The notes beneath the pieces were generated by a model, which did no database searches, was not told where the DNA came from, and was given only the letters and a program-made list of their open reading frames with translations. The position numbers and the translations under genes are program-made. A stretch of DNA of 15,534 nt, from positions 1-15,534 of the forward strand of contig JANMNE010000064.1 of the NCBI GenBank assembly GCA_031373785.1. The letters are read 5' to 3'. Source of the DNA: JAENVT01 sp031373785. Lineage in GTDB: Bacteria > Actinomycetota > Acidimicrobiia > Acidimicrobiales > Ilumatobacteraceae. Below, piece by piece: positions 5,922 to 11,993 of this stretch (positions within the stretch are counted from its first letter, which is position 1; every line of letters begins with the position of its first letter).

Positions 5922-6730
5922 GCCGCGACATCCTCGACGAGTTCGAGCAGATGCGAGGCCAGCCGAAGTACCCGTCGATCGCGGCGCGACTCGGCGAGAT
6001 CGTCGAGGATCGCGCCTCCGGGTTCTGCGGCGACATCATCGCGATCACGGCAGAGGCCGTCACATTGCGCGACAGGCGGGGCGGGACCCGGCAGTTCCGC
6101 TACAAACCCGGCGGCTTCCTGCTCGACGGCAAGCCGGTCACACTCGTGCGCGAACTGCGATCATCGCAGGCACCGGCTCGCACCAACAGTGGCGCGGTTG
6201 CCGGTCCGCCGCAGCGCGCTCAGGTCGCCCGGGCCAGCCGCATCTGGGTCGAGGGTCGCCACGACGCCGAACTGCTGCAGCACGTCTGGGGTGACGAGCT
6301 GGCCGAACTGGCGATCGTGGTCGAGCCGATGCATGGCATCGACGGCCTGGTCGACATGGTCGCCGGCTTCGGGCCCACATCGCAGCGCCGGCTCGGCATC
6401 CTCGTCGACCATCTGGTCACCGGGTCGAAAGAAGACCGCATCACGCGACAGGTGGCCGGCCCCCATGTGCTGGTGACCGGCCACCCCTTCGTCGATGTGT
6501 GGGCGGGCATCCGCCCGCAGGTGATGCAACTCGCCGAGTGGCCTGACGTGCCCCGCAGCGTCGAGTGGAAGCAGGGCATGTGCGCCGCACTCGGCGTGTC
6601 ACTCACGGATTTCTGGCCGCGCCTACGGAATCGCGTTCGGACGTTCGCGGACCTGCGACCGGAGCTGGTGGGGGCGGTGGAGCAGCTGATCGATTTCGTT
6701 GCTCCGCCTGGCGGCGACGGCGACGGCTGA
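5918..6730 (+). CDS. DUF3097 family protein
   Basis: This 270-residue protein matches the actinobacterial DUF3097 family, whose function is not established. The N-terminal part (about 1-75, DILDEFEQMRGQPKYPSIAA and GFLLDGKPVTLVRE) is a small beta-rich domain. A variable linker follows, then the conserved core: RIWVEGRHDAELLQHVWGDEL, VVEPMHGIDGLVDMV, LGILVDHLVTGSKE, HVLVTGHPFVDVWAGIRP and VPRSVEWKQGMCAALG. The WVEGRHDAELL and LVDHL segments look like the Glu and Asp motifs of a TOPRIM fold, but only one Asp of the DxD is present, so nuclease or primase activity is not claimed. The ATG overlaps the upstream stop codon (ATGA); a TACTGT box also lies 6 nt before it. The last 128 bp overlap, antisense, the end of the facing DUF4349 gene. 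No membrane segment is seen. Confidence 0.88.
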   Translation: MSRDILDEFEQMRGQPKYPSIAARLGEIVEDRASGFCGDIIAITAEAVTLRDRRGGTRQFRYKPGGFLLDGKPVTLVRELRSSQAPARTNSGAVAGPPQRAQVARASRIWVEGRHDAELLQHVWGDELAELAIVVEPMHGIDGLVDMVAGFGPTSQRRLGILVDHLVTGSKEDRITRQVAGPHVLVTGHPFVDVWAGIRPQVMQLAEWPDVPRSVEWKQGMCAALGVSLTDFWPRLRNRVRTFADLRPELVGAVEQLIDFVAPPGGDGDG

Positions 6731-7640
6731 ACGGGAGCGCGAACGCCGCGGCGATGGCGCCGATCACCAGCAACGGCGAGGCGTAGCCGATGAAGATCAT
6801 GATCGCGGCCAGCGCCACGACGAAGCCCTTCCAACCGTTCTCGAATGCCCGCCCGATGGTCTGCTTGGCCTTCGGTGTGGCCGTGGCGGCCACCGGCTCG
6901 GGGCTGACGCTCAACTGCACGCGCAGCGTGGCCAGCGAAACCCGGTCGCTGATGGCCCGCTTCATCGCGGTGTACTGCTCGACCAAGGTCTCGCGCTCGG
7001 TGAGTTGACTCTCCAGGCTCAGTATCTGGCCGAGGTCGGTCGCGGCCTCCAGCAACTTGCGAACGCGATCGAGGCTGGCCTGAGCGGTGACCAGCCTGGC
7101 GTCGATGTCGACCACCTGGCTCGTCACGTCCTCGGTGCCTTGCGATGCCGTGCGCCGGATTCCGATTGCATCGAGATCGGCGATTGCGGCCTCGATGTTC
7201 TCCGGGGGCAACTTGATCACGAACGAAGCGCTCGACGATCGGTCATCGGTGATGTTGATCGTGCGCTCATAGATCTGACCACCACGGCGGTCGGAGAGCG
7301 TGACCACGTCGTTGATCCCCTTGGTGATGTCGTCGACCTCGACGCCGTAGCTGACGTCGATCGCCAGGTACTTGTTCGGTGTGCTGTTGGTCGGCGCATC
7401 GATCGACGGCAGTGCGAGCGCGGGTTCTGCGGTCGGTGTCTCCCCCGAAGCACCGGTGTCGCCTGGAACCTGACTGGCATCACCATTGGCCGAGTCGGTC
7501 TTGGTCGCTGCGGGCTTGGCAATGTCGACGGTGTTGCTCGACGACTTGCTGTCACTACCGCATGCGGTTGCGCCGAGGATGACAGCTACGAGGACGGCGG
7601 CGATCCGTACTCCTCGATGCGCTGTGTTCACGTGTGTCAT
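6603..7640 (-). CDS. DUF4349 domain lipoprotein
   Basis: This 345-residue envelope protein begins with a basic n-region and a hydrophobic stretch ending in a lipobox-like ILGATAC, with the lipidated Cys at residue 27, followed by a Ser/Thr/Pro/Ala-rich linker (about 30-90). The body fits DUF4349: YLAIDVSYGVEVDDITKGIN, LSDRRGGQIYERTIN, FVIKLPPENIEAAIADL, ending in a predicted coiled coil (DIDARLVTAQASLDRVRKLL... to ...ISDRVSLATLRVQLS). A C-terminal membrane hairpin follows (about 270-305), then a cytoplasmic RRRRR anchor and a proline-rich tail. The in-frame opening extends back to 7814, but the ATG at 7640 is the one that puts the lipobox at the right distance. No Shine-Dalgarno sequence is seen. 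The basic/proline-rich tail is encoded antisense to the DUF3097 C terminus. The family's function is not known; in some members a role in envelope stress or RsbW-type signalling has been suggested only by context. Confidence 0.88.
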   Translation of the reverse strand: MTHVNTAHRGVRIAAVLVAVILGATACGSDSKSSSNTVDIAKPAATKTDSANGDASQVPGDTGASGETPTAEPALALPSIDAPTNSTPNKYLAIDVSYGVEVDDITKGINDVVTLSDRRGGQIYERTINITDDRSSSASFVIKLPPENIEAAIADLDAIGIRRTASQGTEDVTSQVVDIDARLVTAQASLDRVRKLLEAATDLGQILSLESQLTERETLVEQYTAMKRAISDRVSLATLRVQLSVSPEPVAATATPKAKQTIGRAFENGWKGFVVALAAIMIFIGYASPLLVIGAIAAAFALPFSRRRRRQAEQRNRSAAPPPPPAPVAGPRTSERDSVGAARNP

Positions 7641-7702
7641 GGGTGTTCGACGTGACCACCGACACGTCTGGTTCCCGTGACCCCGTGTCAGTCGTGTGAC
7701 GC

Positions 7703-7716
7703 AATCGCGCCCGACC
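7703..7716 (+). repeat. 14-bp repeat core AATCGCGCCCGACC, copy 1
   Basis: This is an exact copy of the 14-bp core that recurs at 7755-7768 (direct, 52 bp downstream) and at 8764-8777 (inverted). It lies in the 155-bp divergent spacer between the DUF4349 lipoprotein gene and ppk2. The flanking bases do not match the longer 43-bp element, so this copy is only the core. Confidence 0.75.
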
Positions 7717-7725
7717 AGGTCCACC

Positions 7726-7768
7726 GGGGGCGATGTGAGTAGTGGGAGTACCGGAATCGCGCCCGACC
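7726..7768 (+). repeat. 43-bp palindrome-ended repeat, copy A (upstream of ppk2)
   Basis: The pattern is GGGGGCGA, then 9 variable bases, then TGGGAG followed by TACCGGAATCGCGCCCGACC. Its right 26 bp match the reverse complement of 8764-8789 at 23 of 26 positions, and its left 8 bp match at 7 of 8 in the same register. The ends of the element are self-complementary (GGGxGCGAT / ATCGCGCCC, one mismatch), so it can fold as a stem-loop. It ends 12 bp before the putative -10 box of ppk2, where it could influence ppk2 transcription. Confidence 0.7.
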
Positions 7769-7780
7769 GGGTGGGGTGCG

Positions 7781-7795
7781 TAGTCTCGGCGGCGA
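7781..7795 (+). promoter_or_regulatory. Putative -10 box of ppk2
   Basis: TAGTCT (7781-7786) fits TANNNT and ends 9 nt before the ATG at 7796, implying a transcript with almost no 5' leader. No Shine-Dalgarno sequence is present. Repeat copy A occupies the region where a -35 or activator site would be expected. Confidence 0.4.
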
Positions 7796-8575
7796 ATGGG
7801 ACGCCTCGACTCACTGGATCTCACACAGCGCCTGCCCCGCAAGGACTACGACGAGCGGCTGCTCGCCGCACAGCGCCGTTTGTTGCACCTGCGCCTGCAC
7901 GTCGGCGGCCAGATGGGCGCGGGCGAGCTGGGCCCGGGGCTGGTGTTCGTGTTCGAGGGCAGTGATGCAGCGGGCAAGGGTGGCGCGATCAAGCGCCTGG
8001 TCGAGCCGCTCGATCCCCGGCACTACCGCGTGTCGTCGTTCGCCAAGCCGACGTTCGACGAGAAGCGGCACCCATTCCTGTGGCGCTTCTACCCCTACGT
8101 GCCGGGCCTCGGTGGGATGTCGGTGTTCGACCGCAGCTGGTACGGGCGGGTGTTGGTCGAGCGCATCGAAGGGTTCGCCACCGAGGACCAGTGGGGGCGT
8201 GCCTACGAGGAGATCGTGCAGTTCGAGCGAGCCAACGCGCTGGAGGGCGTGATCATCGTCAAGTTCTGGCTGCAGATCAGCGCCGAGGAGCAGTTGAAGC
8301 GGTTCGAGGATCGTGAGAACGACCCGCTGCGGCGGTGGAAGATCACCGAGGAGGATTGGCGCAACCGCACCAAGGCCGACCAGTACGCGGTCGCCGCCGA
8401 GGAGATGTTCGAACGCACCGATCATCACCTCGCACCCTGGGACCTGATCTCCGGCGAGAACAAGCGCCTCGCCCGGGTGCAGGTCTTGGAGACCGCGATC
8501 CATCGCGTCGAGCAGGGAATGCTCCGCTGGGGGATGGAAGTACCGGCGCCCGAAGAGCTCGGCGCTACGAGCTAG
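7796..8575 (+). CDS. ppk2: Polyphosphate kinase 2 family protein
   Basis: This 259-residue cytoplasmic enzyme of the PPK2 family transfers phosphate between polyphosphate and nucleotides, often favouring nucleotide synthesis from polyphosphate. Key parts are the Walker A-like FEGSDAAGKGGAIKRL (Gly55, Asp57, Lys61), FAKPTFDEKRHPFLWRFY at 82-99 (the lid/substrate region), the Walker B-like MSVFDRSWYGRVLVERIEGF with Asp112 and Arg113, and KFWLQISAEEQLKRF followed by DPLRRWKITEEDW. Length and single-domain layout fit class I or III; whether it acts on ADP/GDP, AMP or both cannot be read safely. It stands alone on the plus strand, between a divergent lipoprotein gene and the convergent dedA-hppA pair. 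It is bracketed by inverted copies of a 43-bp repeat. Together with hppA it suggests active use of phosphoanhydride energy stores. Confidence 0.95.
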   Translation: MGRLDSLDLTQRLPRKDYDERLLAAQRRLLHLRLHVGGQMGAGELGPGLVFVFEGSDAAGKGGAIKRLVEPLDPRHYRVSSFAKPTFDEKRHPFLWRFYPYVPGLGGMSVFDRSWYGRVLVERIEGFATEDQWGRAYEEIVQFERANALEGVIIVKFWLQISAEEQLKRFEDRENDPLRRWKITEEDWRNRTKADQYAVAAEEMFERTDHHLAPWDLISGENKRLARVQVLETAIHRVEQGMLRWGMEVPAPEELGATS

Positions 8576-8580
8576 TGCCT

Positions 8581-8605
8581 CGACTGCCAACCGTGCCTGC
8601 AGTCG
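8581..8605 (+). terminator. Candidate ppk2 terminator hairpin
   Basis: CGACTGC (8581-8587) and GCAGTCG (8599-8605) form a perfect 7-bp stem with an 11-nt loop, starting 5 nt after the ppk2 stop codon. It lacks a U-tract, as many actinobacterial terminators do, so termination is inferred from position. Confidence 0.45.
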
Positions 8606-8674
8606 TCGGGCATCTCGGGGATGTCGACCAGACCCGGATGGCCAGCTTCGTGCGCTGTTTCGCTGGCGTTTGGG

Positions 8675-8733
8675 GATCTGGGCGCCACACGTCTGGCTGA
8701 GCTGTGCCGGTGAAGGAGCGTGGCGCCCAGATC
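8675..8733. repeat. Perfect 14-bp inverted repeat
   Basis: GATCTGGGCGCCAC (8675-8688) is exactly mirrored by GTGGCGCCCAGATC (8720-8733), with a 31-nt loop. Arms this long and perfect are not expected by chance in a spacer. The inner part GTGGCGC recurs at 8821-8827 in the next hairpin. It could be a bidirectional terminator, a structured RNA or a repeat element. Confidence 0.75.
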
Positions 8734-8763
8734 GCCGGTCTGCGGTCCGCTGCTCTCCGAGGT

Positions 8764-8806
8764 GGTCGGGCGCGATTTCGGTATCCCCAGGCGTGTTTTC
8801 GCGCCC
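8764..8806 (-). repeat. 43-bp palindrome-ended repeat, copy B (downstream of ppk2)
   Basis: This is the reverse-complement counterpart of 7726-7768. Over 8764-8783 it matches TACCGGAATCGCGCCCGACC at 19 of 20 positions. The wider arms TGGTCGGGCGCGA (8763-8775) and TCGCGCCCAACCA (8799-8811) pair with one mismatch around a 23-nt centre, so this copy is a fuller palindrome than copy A. It lies in the ppk2/dedA convergent spacer. Confidence 0.7.
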
Positions 8807-8823
8807 AACCATGCTGGATCGTG

Positions 8824-8839
8824 GCGCACAAGTGTGCGC
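8824..8839 (-). terminator. Candidate dedA-side hairpin
   Basis: GCGCACA-AG-TGTGCGC is a perfect dyad; as RNA it would form a 6-bp GC-rich stem with a 4-nt loop. It lies 35 nt beyond the dedA stop codon on the minus strand. There is no U-tract; the terminator role is inferred. Confidence 0.35.
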
Positions 8840-8874
8840 TTCTGCTTCCCCCAAGGCAGGGTCGGGGCTGCGAG

Positions 8875-9492
8875 CTACCTCAGCTCGGCGTCGCGGCGGT
8901 GGCGTCGAATCTCATTTGCGACGGGGAGCAGCGAGATGGCGACGATCACCACGGCGGCGACTTCGAGGTTCTTCTCGATGAACCCGATCTCGCCGAGGAA
9001 ATAGCCCAGGGTGGTGATGCCGGTGCCCCACAGAAACCCGCCGACCAGGTTGTACGTGACGAACGTGCGATATCGCATCTCGGCAACGCCAGCCACGATC
9101 GGCGTGAATGTGCGGACGATCGGAACGAACCTGGCCAACACGATCGCAAATGGCCCGCGACGTTCGAAGAACGCGTGAGCCTTGGCCAGGTTGGTCGGAT
9201 TGAACAGACGGCTCTTCGGGCGGTCGAACAATGGTGGCCCGACCTTGCGTCCGAACAGGTAGCCGACCTGGTCACCTGCCACAGCAGCGAGAAAGATCAC
9301 GCCGGCGGTCACTGGAAGCGGCGGCAATACGTTGCCACCAGCCGACGACGACAGGAACCCGGCGATGAACAGCAGCGAATCACCGGGTAGGAAGAAGCCG
9401 ATCAGCAGACCGCTCTCGGCGAAGACGATTGCTGCAGCGAGCGCGAGTCCGCCGCTGTCGAGCCAACCTTTGATATCGAACAGAGCGAGCAC
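8875..9492 (-). CDS. DedA family membrane protein
   Basis: This 205-residue integral membrane protein belongs to the DedA (SNARE-associated/VTT) family, linked in other bacteria to undecaprenyl-phosphate or phospholipid flipping and to proton-motive-force homeostasis. Family marks are the re-entrant segment FAESGLLIGFFLPGDSLLFIAGFL, the loop AGDQVGYLFGRKVG, and the conserved Arg-rich LARFVPIVRTFTPIVAGVAEM followed by GGFLWGTGITTLGYFLG; a membrane helix and basic tail finish it. The start is a GTG at 9492, 16 nt after the hppA stop codon, with no Shine-Dalgarno sequence, so it is probably the second gene of an hppA-dedA transcript. The pairing with a proton pump is consistent with, but does not prove, a shared role in membrane energetics. 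The substrate cannot be assigned. Confidence 0.93.
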   Translation of the reverse strand: MLALFDIKGWLDSGGLALAAAIVFAESGLLIGFFLPGDSLLFIAGFLSSSAGGNVLPPLPVTAGVIFLAAVAGDQVGYLFGRKVGPPLFDRPKSRLFNPTNLAKAHAFFERRGPFAIVLARFVPIVRTFTPIVAGVAEMRYRTFVTYNLVGGFLWGTGITTLGYFLGEIGFIEKNLEVAAVVIVAISLLPVANEIRRHRRDAELR

Positions 9493-9508
9493 GAGGTGAA
9501 GCGGGCGA

Positions 9509-11836
9509 TCAGCTGCTGGGCGAGTTGCTGATCGAACTCACCTTGCGGCTGGAGAAGATGATCGCACCGATCAGGACGGCCAGCGCGGCTGCGGCGATCG
9601 AGAAGCGGGCGCCGTCGTTGTCGCGCAGGCTGATGATGGCCGGCAGGATCAACAGCGACACCAGGTTCATCACCTTGATCAACGGGTTCAACGCCGGGCC
9701 GGCGGTGTCTTTGAACGGGTCGCCGACCGTGTCGGCGATGACCGCTGCTCGGTACGGGTCGCTGCCCTTGCCGCCGTGGTGACCGTCTTCGATGTACTTC
9801 TTCGAGTTGTCCCACGCACCACCGGAGTTGGACAGGTAGTTGGCCATCAACTGCCCCACGAGGATGACCGCCGCCAGGAACGCGCCGAGGGCGAAGAAGT
9901 TGATGCCGAAGCCGACGATGACCGGCGTCAGCACTGCGAGCAGGGCCGGCGTCGCAAGTTCGCGCAGCGAGGCTTCGGTGCAGATGTCGATGACCGGGCC
10001 GTACTCCGGCTCCTTCTCACCCTTCATGATCTTGCCGTCGGCGAATTGCTTGCGGACCTCTTGCACCACCACGCCGGCAGTGCGCCCGACGGCGCGGATG
10101 GCGAGGGCGCTGAACATGAACGGTACGGAACCGCCGATCAGCAGACCGATGAACACCTTCGGGTCGGCGACGTTGATCGGCAACAGGTCGAACACACCGC
10201 GCGACGTGCGCAACGCAGCGTCGATTTGGTCCTGCGGCAGCAACTCGTTGACCGCAGTCTCGATGAAGCTGGCGAACAGGGCGACGGCGGCGATGACGGC
10301 CGAGCCGATCGCGAAGCCCTTGGTGACGGCCTTGGTGGTGTTGCCGACGGCGTCGAGGCTGACCATGATCCGCTGCGGCTCGCCGTGGAACTCGCCACTC
10401 ATCTCGGCGATGCCGGCGGCGTTGTCGCTGACCGGGCCGAACGTGTCTTCCGAGACGATGATGCCGGTCGTTGCCAACATGCCCATGCCGCAGAGAGCGA
10501 CGAGGTAGAAGGAGAACTGCAGGTTGCCGCCGCCGAGTGCAAGGGCGGAGCCAAGCGCGATGGCGATGGCCAGCACGGCGTAGACCGAGCTCTCCATGCC
10601 ACTGGCGGTGCCGGCAAGGATGACCGTGGCCGGGCCGGTCTCGGCGGCCGCGGCGATCTCCTGCACGGGCGAGTGGTGGGTGGCCGTGTAGTACTCGGTG
10701 AGGCGACTGATCAGCTGCGCCAGGACGAGGCCGATGGCGACGGCGCCGAAGCACTTCCAGCCAACGCTCGACTTGTCGTTGCCGACGTACACGAGCGAGA
10801 CGATCAGCGTGCCGATGAGCGTCAGCGAGCCGGCGACCAGGAAGCCCTTGTTGATCGGCTTCAACGCGTTCGTCTCGCCTTCCTTCGCCTTGACGAAGAA
10901 AATGCCGATGATCGAGGCGACCACGCCGATGGCGCGGGCTGCCAGCGGGAACATCAGGCCGAGCACCCATTTCCTGGGGTCGTCGGGGAAGACCGACTTG
11001 AAGGCTGCGACGCCGAGGATGATCGAGGCGACGAGGGTGACCTCGTAGCTCTCGAACAGGTCTGCGGCCATGCCGGCGCAGTCGCCGACGTTGTCGCCGA
11101 CGTTGTCGGCGATGGTCGCCGGGTTGCGCGGGTCGTCTTCGGGGATGCCGGCCTCGACCTTACCGACCAGGTCGGCGCCGACGTCGGCTGCCTTGGTGAA
11201 GATGCCGCCGCCGACTCGGAGGAACAGGGCCAGCAGCGAACCACCGAAGCCGAAGCCGATGAGGATGACCGATGATGTGTTCTGGAACAGGGCGATGATC
11301 GTGGTTGCACCCAGCAGGCCGAGACCAACGGTGAACATGCCGGCAACGCCGCCGGTGCGGAAGGCGATCGTGAGCGCCTTTGGCATGGAGCCGGTCTTGG
11401 CGGCTGCGGCGGTGCGCACGTTGCCGCGGGTGGCCAGCGTCATGCCGATCAGGCCGGTGGCCCCCGACGCGAAACAGCCGAGAACGAACGCCAGGGTTCG
11501 CCACGTACCGGCCAGCCCGAAGCTCAGCGCCTCGCTGCCATCAGGCTTCTTGATCGCCGTCGACGTGACGAAGACGATGATCGCCAGCGGCACCAGGATC
11601 ATGCCGATCGTCTTGAACTGACGGCGCAAGTAGGCCGAGGCACCGTCCTGGATCGCCTTGGCGATCTCCTTCATCTTCGGGGTGCCTTCGTCTTGCGCCA
11701 TCACGTTCTTCGCCAGCAACAGGCCAACGACGATGGCGACAAGCGCCGCCACTCCAGAGAGGAGAAGCACCGCCCACTCTCCGCCTCGGAGGATGAAGTC
11801 TTGGTAGCCGCCTTCGGTAGCAATCACTGATGACAC
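9509..11836 (-). CDS. hppA: Membrane-bound proton-translocating pyrophosphatase, K+-independent type
   Basis: This 775-residue pump with about 16 membrane helices hydrolyses pyrophosphate and moves protons across the cytoplasmic membrane. Signature motifs are intact: GGGIFTKAADVGADLVGKVE, then IPEDDPRNPATIADNVGDNVGD and the adjacent AGMAADLFESYE for Mg-PPi binding, and near the C terminus KYIEDG...GKGSDPYRAA and DTVGDPFKDTAGPALNPLIKV. In DAVGNTTKAVTKGFAIGSA the Lys at about residue 502 occupies the site that is Ala in K+-dependent enzymes, so a K+-independent H+ pump is expected. The GTG start at 11836 is supported by GGGAG 8 nt upstream, one of the few clear ribosome-binding sites in the window. 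It is transcribed away from sdhCAB across a 157-bp spacer and leads into dedA. Confidence 0.97.
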   Translation of the reverse strand: MSSVIATEGGYQDFILRGGEWAVLLLSGVAALVAIVVGLLLAKNVMAQDEGTPKMKEIAKAIQDGASAYLRRQFKTIGMILVPLAIIVFVTSTAIKKPDGSEALSFGLAGTWRTLAFVLGCFASGATGLIGMTLATRGNVRTAAAAKTGSMPKALTIAFRTGGVAGMFTVGLGLLGATTIIALFQNTSSVILIGFGFGGSLLALFLRVGGGIFTKAADVGADLVGKVEAGIPEDDPRNPATIADNVGDNVGDCAGMAADLFESYEVTLVASIILGVAAFKSVFPDDPRKWVLGLMFPLAARAIGVVASIIGIFFVKAKEGETNALKPINKGFLVAGSLTLIGTLIVSLVYVGNDKSSVGWKCFGAVAIGLVLAQLISRLTEYYTATHHSPVQEIAAAAETGPATVILAGTASGMESSVYAVLAIAIALGSALALGGGNLQFSFYLVALCGMGMLATTGIIVSEDTFGPVSDNAAGIAEMSGEFHGEPQRIMVSLDAVGNTTKAVTKGFAIGSAVIAAVALFASFIETAVNELLPQDQIDAALRTSRGVFDLLPINVADPKVFIGLLIGGSVPFMFSALAIRAVGRTAGVVVQEVRKQFADGKIMKGEKEPEYGPVIDICTEASLRELATPALLAVLTPVIVGFGINFFALGAFLAAVILVGQLMANYLSNSGGAWDNSKKYIEDGHHGGKGSDPYRAAVIADTVGDPFKDTAGPALNPLIKVMNLVSLLILPAIISLRDNDGARFSIAAAALAVLIGAIIFSSRKVSSISNSPSS

Positions 11837-11895
11837 CGGTCGTACTCCCGGGAATCTCGGGCGCGCCCAATAGGTGGGGAACGCTTGGTTGGCAA
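11837..11895 (-). promoter_or_regulatory. Putative hppA promoter and leader
   Basis: On the minus strand TTGCCA (11895-11890), 17 bp, then TATTGG (11872-11867) resembles a sigma-70-type -35/-10 pair; the -35 matches 5 of 6 and the -10 only 3 of 6 consensus bases. The short leader then holds a perfect palindrome GGGCGCGCCC (11859-11868), overlapping the -10, and TCCCGGGA (11846-11853), which includes the GGGAG ribosome-binding site. Fold-back of the upstream CCCG onto CGGG could mask that site. Confidence 0.45.
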
Positions 11896-11944
11896 ACGTG
11901 GAGAGTGTAGGGACTTTGGGGTGCGTCCGGCGAAACGATGACAG

Positions 11945-11993
11945 TTTCCGGAAAGTTCGTCAGTGCGACGTCATGGGAGTACCGTCGGCGGTG
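11945..11993 (+). promoter_or_regulatory. Putative sdhCAB promoter with upstream palindrome
   Basis: TACCGT (11980-11985) fits TANNNT and ends 8 nt before the sdhC ATG, with no Shine-Dalgarno sequence at the right distance; a leaderless mRNA is inferred. Upstream lies a perfect 10-bp palindrome TTTCCGGAAA (11945-11954), flanked by TGAC (11939-11942) and GTCA (11959-11962), a plausible regulator site at about -40. Confidence 0.4.

Larger units (their letters stand above)
8576..8874. other. Hairpin-rich convergent spacer between ppk2 and dedA
   Basis: These 299 bp separate two genes that face each other. I see no ORF with recognisable content. The spacer carries five successive inverted repeats: 8581-8605, 8641-8667, 8675-8733, 8763-8811 and 8824-8839. 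None is followed by a U-tract. The 8763-8811 structure contains repeat copy B. The first and last are the best terminator candidates for ppk2 and dedA respectively; the middle ones look like repeat elements or a structured RNA. Confidence 0.7.

Noticed and set aside
7641..7814. 58-residue N-terminal extension of the DUF4349 lipoprotein
   Set aside because: It would bury the lipobox well inside the protein and overlap the ppk2 start; the ATG at 7640 gives a normal lipoprotein signal.
7726..8806. Insertion sequence or transposon carrying ppk2
   Set aside because: Inverted repeats flank the gene, but there is no transposase and no evident target-site duplication, and a third core copy lies outside the unit; an interspersed repeat family explains it better.
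8763..8811. Integron attC-like site (GTCGGGC ... GCCCAAC)
   Set aside because: The right part fits RYYYAAC, but the two halves are in reverse order for an attC site, the left half has a mismatch, and no integrase or cassette array is present.
8576..8874. Small ORFs in the ppk2/dedA spacer (for example 85-88 codons on the minus strand)
   Set aside because: They arise from GC-rich inverted repeats, overlap each other in different frames and show no domain, ribosome-binding site or TANNNT support.
9776..11275. Plus-strand 499-codon open frame opposite hppA
   Set aside because: Low-complexity translation rich in Asp, Glu, Gly and Arg with no motifs; the opposite strand codes intact pyrophosphatase signatures.
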